A stretch of 64,000 nt of DNA from contig NZ_CP043808.1 in assembly GCF_008386315.1 (NCBI RefSeq), forward strand, positions 248,001 through 312,000. The letters are read 5' to 3'. Made by a program: the position numbers and the translations under genes. Under the pieces are notes generated by a model. The model was not told the origin of the DNA. It was given only the letters and a program-made list of their open reading frames with translations, and did no database searches. This DNA comes from Serinicoccus marinus DSM 15273 (GTDB lineage: Bacteria > Actinomycetota > Actinomycetes > Actinomycetales > Dermatophilaceae). Shown here in pieces: positions 1 to 8,441 of the stretch (its first letter is position 1; each line of letters starts with the position of its first letter).

Positions 1-166
1 CCAGGGCCCGCCACAGCGCCGCAAGCGCCCTCTGAGTGCGCCGGTGCCCGTGCGCTTCCCCGCTGACCTGCTCGAGGAGGTGAAGCGCGCGGCCGAATCC
101 GACGACCGTTCGGTCTCAGCCTGGATCCGCCGTGCCGTCGAGCACGAGCTTGCTCGACCAGCCTGA
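1..166 (+). CDS. C-terminal end of a ribbon-helix-helix (CopG-type) protein
   Basis: The frame is open from the left edge to TGA at 164-166, so only the C-terminal part is in the window. The visible part holds a short strand (PVRFPADL) followed by two helices (EEVKRAAES and SVSAWIRRAVEHEL). This is the ribbon-helix-helix DNA-binding fold used by CopG-type regulators and many antitoxins. The next gene starts 28 bases later. The function of the missing N-terminus, and any toxin partner to the left, cannot be judged. Confidence 0.6.
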   Translation, partial: QGPPQRRKRPLSAPVPVRFPADLLEEVKRAAESDDRSVSAWIRRAVEHELARPA

Positions 167-194
167 GGCGCCGACGGCGGTCACACTGGTGGGT

Positions 195-959
195 ATGACA
201 AAGGGCAAGGCCGGGGAGCTTGCGCCGCACGCGCCGGCGCTCACCGGTCGCGCCGCGCTCGCCCAGCGCTGGAGCCGCGCGGTCTTCGTGCACTGGCGGG
301 TGGACCCCGAGCGCGTCCGCCCGCTCATGCCCGAGGGCGTCGAGCCGGACGTCCTCGACGGGTCGGCGTGGGTCGCCCTGGTGCCCTTCACGCTCTCGGA
401 GTTCCGCTTCCTGCCGTTCGCGCCCATCCCCTACCTCGGCACCTTCCACGAGATCAACGTCCGCACCTACGGCATCGACGCTCAGGGCCGTCGCGGCGTC
501 GTTTTCCAGACCCTGGAGGCCGAGCACGCGCTCCCCGTGCTCGCCGCGCACGTCCTCTTCGGGCTGCCCTACCGCTGGTCCCAGATCGGTATGCACGAAG
601 ACCCGACCGCGCGGGTGCGCGAGTTCCGGTCGCGTCGCCGCGGCGTGGCGCGCCGCTCGAGCTCGCCGCGTACCCGGATCCGCGTGGCAATCGGCGACCA
701 GCTGGTCGACACCGCGCTCTCCCGGTTCCTCACGGCCCGGTGGGGCTTCCACGAGCGCCATGTCGGCCGCACGATCTGGACCGCCAACGAGCACCCGCCG
801 TGGCCGCTGGCGCAGGCCGAGCTGCTCGACCTCGACGACGACCTGCTCGCCGGCGCCGGCTTCCCCGACCTCGCCGCACGGCCACCCGACTCGGTCCTCG
901 CGATGCCCTTCGACCACCCGGGCTTCATCACCCGCTTCGGGGGCGCCCGCCGGATCTGA
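195..959 (+). CDS. DUF2071 (YqjF-like) protein
   Basis: This 254-residue protein matches the DUF2071/YqjF family, whose biochemical role is not established. Family-like features are the N-terminal segment with VHWRVDPERVRPLMPEG (about residues 30-45), VALVPFTLSEFRF, and the FHEINVRTYG strand. I prefer ATG 195 because a longer upstream start would overlap the preceding gene. The length is typical. A GGGCATACCC word lies just after the stop at 959. It is convergent with the FAD oxidase gene. Confidence 0.8.
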   Translation: MTKGKAGELAPHAPALTGRAALAQRWSRAVFVHWRVDPERVRPLMPEGVEPDVLDGSAWVALVPFTLSEFRFLPFAPIPYLGTFHEINVRTYGIDAQGRRGVVFQTLEAEHALPVLAAHVLFGLPYRWSQIGMHEDPTARVREFRSRRRGVARRSSSPRTRIRVAIGDQLVDTALSRFLTARWGFHERHVGRTIWTANEHPPWPLAQAELLDLDDDLLAGAGFPDLAARPPDSVLAMPFDHPGFITRFGGARRI

Positions 960-988
960 GGGGCGGGGCATACCCGTTGGGACCCGCC

Positions 989-2335
989 TCAGAAGCCCCG
1001 CCCGGGCGTCAGGATGCCCTGCGGGTCGAGGGCGCTCTTGATCGCGGCCTGCACCTGCCGTGCGGTGTCGTCGAGCTGCCACGACAGCTCGTGCAGCTTG
1101 AGCGAGCCGATCCCGTGCTCGCCGGTGACGGTCCCGCCGAGCGACAGCGCGAGCCGGGTGATGTCGTGGATGACGGCCTCGGCGGCCGCGTGGTCCTCGG
1201 GGGTGTCGTCGGCCTGCACGCTGGGGTGGAGGTTGCCGTCGCCGGCGTGCGCGACCGTCGACACCACACGCCCGTGGTCGCGGGCGATCTCCTCGATGCC
1301 CGCGAAGACCGCGGCCAGCTCGCTCAGCGGGACGCCGACGTCGCAGGAGACCCGGAGGCCGCGCGCGGACAGTGCCGGGTTGGCCAGCCGCCGCGCCTCG
1401 ATCAGCGCGTCGGAGTCGGCGATCTCGTCGTCGGTCGCGCCGTGCTGCCGGCAGATCTCGACGATCGCCTCGGCGAGGCCCTGGGCGTGCGGTCCGACGG
1501 TCTGCCCGACGAGGACCGCCGCGCCGGGCACGGTGAGCCCGCTGGGCTGGTAGGCCTCGATGATCTCCACGCTGGGGGCGTCGAGCAGCTCGAGCACCTC
1601 GGGCGGGTCGGGCAGCGCGCCGATCGCGGTGACGGCGCGGCCCGCGTCGGTCATCCGGTCGAAGGAGACCCGGAAGGTGCAGGGGTCGCCCTCCGGCACC
1701 GGCTTGAGCCGCACGGTAGCGGCGGTGATGACCCCGAGGGTGCCCTCGGAGCCGGTGAACAGGCTGGTCAGGTCGAGCCCGGCGACGTTCTTGCGGGTGC
1801 GCGCGCCGGTCTGCAGCACCCGCCCGTCGGCGAGCACCACCTCCAGCGCGGCCACCGAGTCGGCGGTCACCCCGTGCGCGACGCACCGCAGCCCGCCGGC
1901 GTTGGTGGCGATGTTGCCGCCGATGGTGCTGGTGCGGGCGCTGGCGGGGTCGGGCGGGAAGAACAGCCCGTGCCGGCCCGCGGCGGCGTCCAGGTCGGCG
2001 GTGATGACGCCCGCCTCGACGTCAGCGAGCCGGTTGACCTCGTCGATGTGGCGGATCCGGTTCATCCGCGCCAGCGACAGGACCAGCCCGCCCGCATAGG
2101 CGACGGCACCACCGGACAGGCCCGTGCCGGCGCCGCGCACCGACACCCGGACCCCGTTCGCGTATGCCCAGGCCAGGGTCGCCGAGACGTCCGCGGTGCT
2201 CTCGGCGTGGACGACGGCCACGGGCATACCCTCGGGCTGCGCCCGCGAGCTGTCGCCGGCGTAGCGCTCCAGCTCCTCCGGGTCGCGGCTGAGCCGGTCA
2301 CCGAGCACCCCGGCCAGGTCGGAGGCGACGGTCAT
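989..2335 (-). CDS. FAD-linked oxidase, GlcD/D-lactate dehydrogenase type
   Basis: This 448-residue flavoprotein has an N-terminal PCMH/FAD_binding_4 domain (about residues 38-215) with GAGTGLSGGAV for the FAD pyrophosphate, and a C-terminal FAD-oxidase_C domain with HAGDGNLHP and GEHGIGSLK near the end. Such enzymes oxidise 2-hydroxy acids such as D-lactate or glycolate and pass electrons to the respiratory chain or a partner subunit. No glcE/glcF-like partner is adjacent, so the substrate is unresolved. ATG 2335 is preceded by GAGGAGA. It is divergent from the amidotransferase gene. Confidence 0.85.
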   Translation of the reverse strand: MTVASDLAGVLGDRLSRDPEELERYAGDSSRAQPEGMPVAVVHAESTADVSATLAWAYANGVRVSVRGAGTGLSGGAVAYAGGLVLSLARMNRIRHIDEVNRLADVEAGVITADLDAAAGRHGLFFPPDPASARTSTIGGNIATNAGGLRCVAHGVTADSVAALEVVLADGRVLQTGARTRKNVAGLDLTSLFTGSEGTLGVITAATVRLKPVPEGDPCTFRVSFDRMTDAGRAVTAIGALPDPPEVLELLDAPSVEIIEAYQPSGLTVPGAAVLVGQTVGPHAQGLAEAIVEICRQHGATDDEIADSDALIEARRLANPALSARGLRVSCDVGVPLSELAAVFAGIEEIARDHGRVVSTVAHAGDGNLHPSVQADDTPEDHAAAEAVIHDITRLALSLGGTVTGEHGIGSLKLHELSWQLDDTARQVQAAIKSALDPQGILTPGRGF

Positions 2336-2479
2336 CGGTGTTCTCCTCGTCGACGGTCGTTGTCCCTCCGATCATCGCCGATCCGCCACGCGGGAGGCGG
2401 ACCGAGGGTCCGCCGACGCGGTCGTCCGCCTAGGCTGACGACCGATCACCGACGTCCAGGTCATCTGTGGAGGAAGCGT

Positions 2480-3430
2480 ATGTGCCGCGTGCTCGCGTTC
2501 ATCGGGCCGGAGACCCCGCTGGAGAATCTGCTGCTCACGCCGGAGAACAGCCTGGTCAACCAGGCCCTCGACCCGGAGAGCCACCCGGAGCTGCAGCTGG
2601 CCGGCTGGGGGTTCGGCGCGTGGGGCGAGCACCTGGCACACCCGGAGAAGCCCTTCATCTACCGCCGGCCGATGGCCGCGTTCTACGACGACAACCTGGA
2701 GCGCATCGTTCCGAGCCTGCGTGCCAGCACGATGCTGGCCCACGTGCGTGCCGCCGCCTACGACGCGAAGGTCGTGCTGGCCGACGAGAACTGTCACCCG
2801 TTCTCCTTCGAGGGGACGCGCTGGATCGTCGCGCAGAACGGCTACCTGCCGGGCTGGCAGATCCTGCAGCGTGAGCTGCTGCAGCACTGCAAGGACGAAT
2901 ACCTCAAGCAGATGGCGGGCTCGACGGACACCGAGTTCATCTACGTGCTGCTGCTCTCGCTGCTCGAGGGCGACAGTGACGAGGACGTGCAGCGTGCGGT
3001 CGAGGAGCTGATCCGTCTGGTCGCCGGTGCGATGGACAAGCTCGACCTGCCGGGCCTGACCAAGCTCAAGCTGGCGCTGGTGTCGCAGGACCGCATCATC
3101 GGCGTCAACGCCGGCCTCGGGCTGCAGGGGGAGAGCGACCCGACCGGCGACTGGCGGGAGCTGCGCAAGTCGGAGCCGGGCACCGACGACTTCAGCCTCT
3201 CGATGCTGCTGGAGCCGCTCTACTTCCTCATGGGGCGCAAGTTCGAGGAGGACACGAGCACGTATGCCTTCGAGCAGTGCGCCGAGGACGAGGCGACCGG
3301 TGTGATCTTCGCCTCCGAGGCGCTCACCGAGGACACCGACGGCTGGTCGCAGCTCGACTTCGGCCACATCGTCTTCCTGCGCAACGAGGGCGGGCGGGTG
3401 ACCAAAAAGGTCGAGGCGCTCTCGGTATAG
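2480..3430 (+). CDS. Class II glutamine amidotransferase
   Basis: This 316-residue protein starts MCRVLAF, so removal of Met exposes the N-terminal nucleophilic cysteine of Ntn-type glutamine amidotransferases. DENCHPFSF and AQNGYLPGW follow the pattern of the glutaminase pocket. The family hydrolyses glutamine and passes ammonia to a synthase domain or partner; EgtC and YafJ are stand-alone relatives. No ergothioneine genes are nearby, so the acceptor is unknown. The start at 2480 is supported by GGAGGA about six bases upstream. The same frame stays open far upstream, but that part lies over other genes. Confidence 0.8.
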   Translation: MCRVLAFIGPETPLENLLLTPENSLVNQALDPESHPELQLAGWGFGAWGEHLAHPEKPFIYRRPMAAFYDDNLERIVPSLRASTMLAHVRAAAYDAKVVLADENCHPFSFEGTRWIVAQNGYLPGWQILQRELLQHCKDEYLKQMAGSTDTEFIYVLLLSLLEGDSDEDVQRAVEELIRLVAGAMDKLDLPGLTKLKLALVSQDRIIGVNAGLGLQGESDPTGDWRELRKSEPGTDDFSLSMLLEPLYFLMGRKFEEDTSTYAFEQCAEDEATGVIFASEALTEDTDGWSQLDFGHIVFLRNEGGRVTKKVEALSV

Positions 3431-3494
3431 CGGGGTCCGGCCCGCAGCCGACCGGCGGCCAGCCCTCGGTGACCGCCGCCGTAGACTCCGGCGG

Positions 3495-4408
3495 ATGAGC
3501 GATCCCGCGCCCTACCCCACGATGGAGGACACCATCGGCGGCACCCCGCTGGTGCGGCTGCAGCGCCTCCCGGGGCCGGACAACGAACGCCGCGGCAACG
3601 TGCTGCTCGCCAAGCTCGAGGGCAACAACCCGGCCGGCTCGGTGAAGGACCGGCCGGCGATCAGCATGATCCGGGGCGCCGAGGCGCGGGGGGAGATCTC
3701 GCCCGGCGACACCCTGCTGGAGGCGACGTCCGGCAACACCGGGATCGGCCTGGCGATGGCGGCCGCGATCAGCGGCTACCCGCTGGTCATCGTCATGCCC
3801 GAGGACGCCTCGATCGAGCGGATCCAGACGATGAAGGCATACGGGGCCGAGCTCGTGCTCACCCCGGCGGACGGCGGCATGGAAGAGGCCCGCGACGTCG
3901 TGACGCGGATGGGACAGGAGGGGAGGGGCCGGGTCCTGGACCAGTTCGGCAACCCGGACAACCCTCGCGCCCACGAGGACGGCACCGGGCCGGAGCTGTG
4001 GCGGCAGACCGACGGACGGATCACGCACTTCGTGTCCGCGATGGGCACCACCGGCACCATCACCGGCGTCTCGCGCTTCCTCAAGTCGCGCGACCCCGGC
4101 GTCCAGATCGTCGGAGCGCAGCCCGCGGAGGGCTCGCGGATCCCCGGGATCCGCGCCTGGCCGCCGGAGTACGTGCCGAGGATCTTCGACCCCTCGGCGG
4201 TGGACCGGACGTGGAGGTCGCTCAGCCCGACGCCGAGGAGACGGCCCGCCGGATGGCCCGCGAGGAGGGCATCTTCGGCGGCATCTCCGCGGGTGGCGCC
4301 TGCTGGGCCGCCCTGCAGGTGGCCGAGGAGGTCGAGGGGGCGACGATCGTCTTCGTGGTCTGCGACCGCGGCGACCGCTACCTCTCCAGCGGGGTCTTCC
4401 CCGCCTGA
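3495..4408 (+). pseudogene. cysM: Cysteine synthase B, interrupted by a one-base deletion
   Basis: This is a PLP-dependent O-acetylserine (or O-phosphoserine) sulfhydrylase that makes cysteine. Lys51 in GSVKDRPA is the PLP lysine, TSGNTGIG (about 78-85) binds substrate, and SAMGTTGTI forms the phosphate loop. The frame breaks near 4211: VDRT should continue as VEVAQPDAEETARR, but one G is missing from a GG pair. The correct C-terminus (GGISAGGACWAA to SSGVFPA) lies in the next frame and ends at 4408. Rejoined, the protein is about 304 residues, normal for CysM. The break could be a sequencing error. Confidence 0.8.
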
Positions 4409-4490
4409 GATGTGTGCCGAGCCGCGGGCCGTGAGGCTCCCACGGCGTCAAGAGGAGGGTGGTCCCGAGGGGTTGGACCGGGGATACTGA

Positions 4491-4697
4491 CAGCGCGACC
4501 CTTCTGGTCACAGCTACGTGGGGCCAGTCGTCTCGCTCGTCCTCGCCTGGCTGGTGCCCGGCGACGCCCGGTGGCCGCCCTTCGTCGCCGTGACGTGGGC
4601 CTTCCACAGCGCCGTCGACCGCCTGCTGGGGTATGGACTCAAGTTCACCGACAGCTTCGCCCACACCCATCTCGGCGAGATCGGGAAGAAGCCCTGA
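4491..4697 (+). pseudogene. C-terminal remnant of a DUF4260-like membrane protein
   Basis: The frame is open from a TGA at 4488 to TGA at 4695 without any start codon near its beginning. It reads SYVGPVVSLVLAWL, a hydrophobic helix, then AFHSAVDRLLGYGLKF and DTH-type residues (FAHTHLGEI). This resembles the C-terminus of DUF4260 proteins. The N-terminal half and start are missing, so I read it as a decayed gene. It sits between cysM and a Phd antitoxin, in a stretch of small broken genes. Confidence 0.55.
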
Positions 4698-4758
4698 GCT
4701 CGCGGCGGGGCGTGCTGCGGCACGGGCGCAGCAGTTGGATGAGCGCTACCGTCGGCTC

Positions 4759-5016
4759 ATGGAGACGGTAGGACTTCGTGAGTTGAAGCAGGACGCTCTT
4801 GGTCTCTTGCGACGTGTGGAACGAGGGGAGGAGATCGTGGTCACCGTCTCCGGTCGACCCAGTGCCAGACTCGTGCCGGCCCGACAGAGTCGGCGGCTCC
4901 TCTGGGAAGACGTCGTTGACTTGTTCGCCGGCGCCCCTGATGCTCAATGGGCGGCTGACCGGGAGTGGCGCCCCAAGATCAGTGGCAAACAGGCTCATCG
5001 ACAGCGGTCCGATTGA
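4759..5016 (+). CDS. Phd/YefM-family antitoxin, apparently orphan
   Basis: This 85-residue protein begins METVGLRELKQDALGLLRRV, then EEIVVTVSGRPSARLVP. That is the Phd/YefM fold that dimerises on DNA and neutralises a toxin with its C-terminus. The C-terminal part (about 50-85) has the loose charged composition of a toxin-binding tail. Its toxin gene should overlap the 3' end. Only the first residues of a PIN-domain reading frame remain there (4982-5032), so the antitoxin looks orphaned. Confidence 0.7.
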   Translation: METVGLRELKQDALGLLRRVERGEEIVVTVSGRPSARLVPARQSRRLLWEDVVDLFAGAPDAQWAADREWRPKISGKQAHRQRSD

Positions 5017-5032
5017 TCAGACGTCCTGCTGA
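4982..5032 (+). pseudogene. Stub of a PIN-domain (VapC-like) toxin
   Basis: A GTG at 4982 overlaps the 3' end of the Phd antitoxin, as toxin starts normally do in these operons. The frame reads VANRLIDSGPIDQTSC and then stops. N-R-L-I-D-S is the usual opening strand of PIN toxins, which carries the first catalytic aspartate. The remaining roughly 110 residues are absent, and a gene on the opposite strand begins its own 3' end at 5017. It is best read as a deletion or replacement that removed the toxin. Confidence 0.5.
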
Positions 5033-5472
5033 AGAATGCGTGCCAGATGCTCATGCAGCCGGTCGGCGTCCTCGGACCCCTTCCCCGTGAGCGCGATCTC
5101 CTGGTTGGAGTGACTCCACCCCTCAGTGGAGAGTGTGGCCAAGCGGGCTTCGACGTCGATGTACACCCAATAGTCGATGCACGGTGCGGGCCACTGGTCA
5201 CCGTATGACTCGACGATCCCACTGTCCGGGTAAAGCTCCGCAAACTGGATGGGGTCCGCCTCCCAGAGCATGTCGCCGACGACTCCGATCACCGGCTGCG
5301 TGGGGGAGGAGCGGGAGAACCCAGCATTGGTCGAGGTGAAGAGACTGTCCAGTCGATGGCAGACGATCGGTGACCACTCTGGCTCGAACTCTTCCGTCAC
5401 CTCATCCAACGTACAAGAGTGTGCAGGTAGCGGCACGGCTGCCCGTCGCGGAGCAGCCCCACACCCGGCCAA
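5017..5472 (-). CDS. Hypothetical protein, start uncertain
   Basis: This frame of up to 151 residues matches no family I recognise. The acidic, aromatic composition (PDSGIVESYGDQWPAPCIDYWVYIDVEA) resembles immunity-type or SUKH-like small soluble proteins, but I cannot show homology. The longest start at 5472 is proline-rich and doubtful; the GTG about 24 codons in (VTEEFEPEW) is a reasonable alternative. It abuts the PIN stub tail to tail, so it may have arrived with the event that removed the toxin. Confidence 0.4.
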   Translation of the reverse strand: MAGCGAAPRRAAVPLPAHSCTLDEVTEEFEPEWSPIVCHRLDSLFTSTNAGFSRSSPTQPVIGVVGDMLWEADPIQFAELYPDSGIVESYGDQWPAPCIDYWVYIDVEARLATLSTEGWSHSNQEIALTGKGSEDADRLHEHLARILQQDV

Positions 5473-5525
5473 GTGGCAGTAGCGGTCTGTCCAATTGGGA
5501 GAACCGGGGGTGGTGTAATCACGTC

Positions 5526-6428
5526 ATGCGCATCTTCTTCACCGGGGGCAGCGGCAAGGCCGGCAAGCACGTCGCGACCTACCTGGCCGAGCAGGGTCAT
5601 CAGGTCACCAACGCCGACCTCGTCCCCCTGGAGCATCCGGACGTCGCCGACCTGCGGGTCGACCTCACCGACGCCGGTGAGACCTACTCGGCGCTGGCGG
5701 GGGCGGCGACGATGGACGAGCTGGAGCTGGAGAAGAAGCCTGCCTATGACGCGGTCGTCCACTTCGCGGCGGTGCCGGCGATCCTGATCGCCTCCGATGC
5801 CCGCACCTACGCGACGAACGTGCTGAGCACCTACAACGTGCTGGAGGCCGCGACACGGCTGGGTGTCCGCAAGATCGTGTTCGCCTCCTCGGAGACGACC
5901 TACGGGATCTGCTTCGCTCAGGGCGAGCGGCGACCGCAGTACGTACCGGTCGACGAGGACCACCCGACGGTGCCGGAGGACTCCTACGCCATGTCGAAGG
6001 TGGCCAACGAGGTGACGGCCCGCTCCTTCCAGGCTCGCACCGGTGCCGACGTGTACGGCCTGCGCATCAACAACGTCATCGAGCCGCACGAGTACGCCGA
6101 GATGTTCCCCGACTTCCTCGACGACCCGTCGCTGAGGCGGCGCAACATCTTCGCTTACATCGACACCCGCGACCTCGGCCAGATGGTGCAGCGGTGTCTG
6201 GAGGTCGATGGGCTCGGCTACGAGGTCTTCAACGTCGCCAACGCGGACATGTCCGTCGCCCTGACCACCCAGGAGGTCCGGGAGCGCTTCTACGACGGGG
6301 TTGAACTGAAGCGTGAGATGGGCCCGGACGAGACCTTCTACTCCATCGACAGGGCCCGCGAGCTGCTTGGATACGAGCCGCAGCACTCGTGGCGCGACGT
6401 CCTGTCAGATCCTCGGCCAGAGGCCTGA
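5526..6428 (+). CDS. NAD-dependent epimerase/dehydratase (extended SDR)
   Basis: This 300-residue extended short-chain dehydrogenase starts MRIFFTGGSGKAG, the Rossmann NAD(P) motif at residues 7-13. VVHFAAVPA, FASSETTYG and the catalytic pair in SYAMSKVANE (YxxxK) follow. Such enzymes epimerise or oxidise sugar nucleotides such as UDP-glucose. The exact substrate is unclear and no sugar-biosynthesis operon is present. It ends the core-like left segment; the accessory island begins just downstream. Confidence 0.8.
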   Translation: MRIFFTGGSGKAGKHVATYLAEQGHQVTNADLVPLEHPDVADLRVDLTDAGETYSALAGAATMDELELEKKPAYDAVVHFAAVPAILIASDARTYATNVLSTYNVLEAATRLGVRKIVFASSETTYGICFAQGERRPQYVPVDEDHPTVPEDSYAMSKVANEVTARSFQARTGADVYGLRINNVIEPHEYAEMFPDFLDDPSLRRRNIFAYIDTRDLGQMVQRCLEVDGLGYEVFNVANADMSVALTTQEVRERFYDGVELKREMGPDETFYSIDRARELLGYEPQHSWRDVLSDPRPEA

Positions 6429-6483
6429 CCCAGGCGCACCGACCGCGACGGTATGCCCCCCCGGCCCGGCGTCGACTCGCTCG

Positions 6484-6879
6484 ATGCGGGATGAGGGCGA
6501 CGTCCGGTGCATCTACGATGCGCATAGGCGGGGCGACGAACAGCGGATTATCCAGGCCTTCTGTGACTTCATGAGTGCACGGGGGTGGTCGGTCTCGCGG
6601 GAGGTCGACCACGTCGACGTGGTGGCTGAGAAGGATGGACTGAAGGTGCTGGCGGAGGCCAAGGGGCGCACAGCTGCGATCGGTTTGGACGTTGACACGA
6701 TGTTCGGTCAGCTATTGCGACGCATGCCGTCGACAGGGCGGAGCGAGGGGATGCGATTTGCGGTCGTGGTGCCGACAGCTGCTGTGAGCGCAGTCCGACG
6801 CGTCCCTGCCTGGGTGCTTGAGGAACTGCAGATCGACGTATACGTCGTCGGCGACGACGGGTCAGTCGCCGCTCGCTAG
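6484..6879 (+). CDS. Small restriction-endonuclease-like protein
   Basis: This 131-residue protein carries the PD-(D/E)xK nuclease signature. Asp45 lies in VDHVDVVAEK and is followed by a beta turn and LAEAKGR, with Glu58 and Lys60 as the E-x-K pair. An N-terminal helix (RIIQAFCDFMSARG) precedes the core, as in Mrr/restriction-like nucleases. No methyltransferase or specificity subunit is adjacent, so a solitary nuclease or repair role is more likely than a classical restriction system. It is the first gene of the island and is followed by a GCGGCAG word at about 6891. Confidence 0.5.
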   Translation: MRDEGDVRCIYDAHRRGDEQRIIQAFCDFMSARGWSVSREVDHVDVVAEKDGLKVLAEAKGRTAAIGLDVDTMFGQLLRRMPSTGRSEGMRFAVVVPTAAVSAVRRVPAWVLEELQIDVYVVGDDGSVAAR

Positions 6880-6906
6880 CGTCACTTGAGGCGGCAGTGG
6901 CCTGCG

Positions 6907-7482
6907 TCATTGATGATCGTTAGACCGGGCCGCGACAGCGAACCCGCCGGTCAGGAGCAATGCCACGCCGGTGAGTGCGCACACCCTGCCCGCGCCGGCA
7001 GTGCTCATGTCGTCTCCGTCTGCTGTGGCCCGGTCGGTGCTGTAGATGGCGGCGAGGCCGAGCGCGAGAACGATCGGGAGCAGGATGTAGAGAAGACTCT
7101 GGTAGAGCCAGGCGTACGGGACGAAGTGCACTGCTCCGGCGAGGGAGAAGAAGAGCGGAACCAGGGTGTAGCGACCTCGCACCGTCAGCACGATCAGCAG
7201 CGGCAGCACGAGGAGCTGAGACACGGAGATCAGGATCCCTAGCCGGCTGATGAGCTCGCCACCTGGTCTTGCCTCGAACATCCCTAGCCAGGCCGAGATG
7301 CCGAGTGCGACGGGTAGGGCAACCATCCCTTGGAACAGGGTGGCCGTCACTGCCCACTTGGGCTCGGTGGCGCGCCACATGGCGGCGCAGACCAGCCAGG
7401 TCGTGCCGTACGCGAGGAGGAAGACCGCCCCCTGGTAGTTGCTTCGTGCGAGCTCAACCAGGGCGTCCTCGAGGCCAGACAT
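6907..7482 (-). CDS. Multi-pass membrane protein, DUF7010-like
   Basis: This 191-residue protein has five or six predicted membrane helices (for example AVFLLAYGTTWLVCAAMW, LVLPLLIVLTV, SLLYILLPIVLALGLAAIY and GVALLLTGGFAVAA). It begins MSGLEDALVELARSNYQGAVFL, similar to small integral membrane proteins annotated DUF7010. That assignment is tentative and the function is unknown. The start is ATG 7482. The copy of the island repeat at 7526-7570 lies just upstream. Confidence 0.5.
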   Translation of the reverse strand: MSGLEDALVELARSNYQGAVFLLAYGTTWLVCAAMWRATEPKWAVTATLFQGMVALPVALGISAWLGMFEARPGGELISRLGILISVSQLLVLPLLIVLTVRGRYTLVPLFFSLAGAVHFVPYAWLYQSLLYILLPIVLALGLAAIYSTDRATADGDDMSTAGAGRVCALTGVALLLTGGFAVAARSNDHQ

Positions 7483-7525
7483 GGCACGAGTATTGCCGAA
7501 CAGGGGAGGGGGGTGGGCGTCCAGC

Positions 7526-7570
7526 GCGGCAGTAGCGTGCGGACCACGCTCAGTGCGGCATGACCGGATG
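7526..7570. repeat. Island repeat, copy 1 (45 bp)
   Basis: This 45-base element starts GCGGCAGTAGCGTGCGG, contains the hairpin AGCGTG-CGGAC-CACGCT, repeats GCGGCA at 7555 and ends CGGATG. Nearly identical 45-base copies lie at 11153-11197 and 14813-14857. It sits between two single-gene units of opposite orientation. Confidence 0.75.
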
Positions 7571-7707
7571 GTTGATGGGGCGTTGCGAGGTTGCCGCGAC
7601 GGTGGTGTCGCACAGTCAGTGAAGAGGCGGCGGCGCGCGAAGCGTGCCTCGCCTCTGCTGCCATAAAGCTGTTGGAGACGAGAAGGACCTGCGGCACCAT
7701 CTGGCCC

Positions 7708-8412
7708 GTGGACTTCGACGACTTCGTACGCGCCAGCAACCAAGGGGTTGACCCAGCTGTGTACGAGATCGAGAACGCAGCGATCGATCGGCATGGTGTG
7801 CTCTGGGCTGCCTTGAAAGACCAGGCACCCTGGCGAGGCCGCGTCCTGCTCGACCTGGGTTGCGGCTCAGGGTTCTGGCTACCCCGGTACCGCGACGCGG
7901 GAGAGGTCATCGGGGTGGAGCCGGACGTCAATCTTCTTGACCTCGCACGCGCTCGCCGGGCACCCGCGCGAGTGCTGCACGGCTCGGCCGAACACATCCC
8001 GCTGCCCGACGGCTCCGTCGATGTTGTTCACGCCCGGTTCGCCTACTTCTTCCCCCACCCGAGTTTCGATCCCACACCCGGACTTGTCGAAGTCTCCAGG
8101 GTCCTCCGACCAGGTGGCCGCCTTGTGGTGATCGACAATGACACCGAGGCAGGAGAGTTTGCCGCACTCCTGAAGGCTAGCCCTTGGGCAGCGACTCAAG
8201 GCCGGGACACTTACGCCCGTGACTGGTGGGCTGACAAAGGCGCCAGGACGACTCCCGTCATGAGCAGCTGGGAGTTTGATACCCGCACGGACCTCGAGGC
8301 AGTTCTGCGCTTGGAGTTTCCAGAGGCGCTCGCAGAGACATGGCTAGGCAGGCACCCGGACCGAACGGCTCTGTCCTACGGAAACCTCATACACACATGG
8401 CCGCCTGACTGA
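7708..8412 (+). CDS. Class I SAM-dependent methyltransferase
   Basis: This 234-residue protein is a Methyltransf_11-type fold. LLDLGCGSGFW is motif I for SAM, GVEPD the acidic loop, DGSVDVVHARFAYFF motif II, and LRPGGRLVVIDND motif III. The substrate cannot be inferred. I place the start at GTG 7708 (MDFDDFVRAS), which begins the recognisable fold; upstream in-frame sequence looks non-coding. It is one of two unrelated methyltransferases in this island. Confidence 0.7.
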   Translation: MDFDDFVRASNQGVDPAVYEIENAAIDRHGVLWAALKDQAPWRGRVLLDLGCGSGFWLPRYRDAGEVIGVEPDVNLLDLARARRAPARVLHGSAEHIPLPDGSVDVVHARFAYFFPHPSFDPTPGLVEVSRVLRPGGRLVVIDNDTEAGEFAALLKASPWAATQGRDTYARDWWADKGARTTPVMSSWEFDTRTDLEAVLRLEFPEALAETWLGRHPDRTALSYGNLIHTWPPD

Positions 8413-8441
8413 GTGCCAACCGGAGGGGGCGGTGGGTGCGC

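Noticed and set aside
368..2479. A very long plus-strand open frame (over 1000 codons) running into the amidotransferase gene
   Set aside because: Only the part from 2480 looks like a protein. The rest lies over the DUF2071 and FAD oxidase genes, is Arg/Pro/Gly-rich and is an effect of high G+C.
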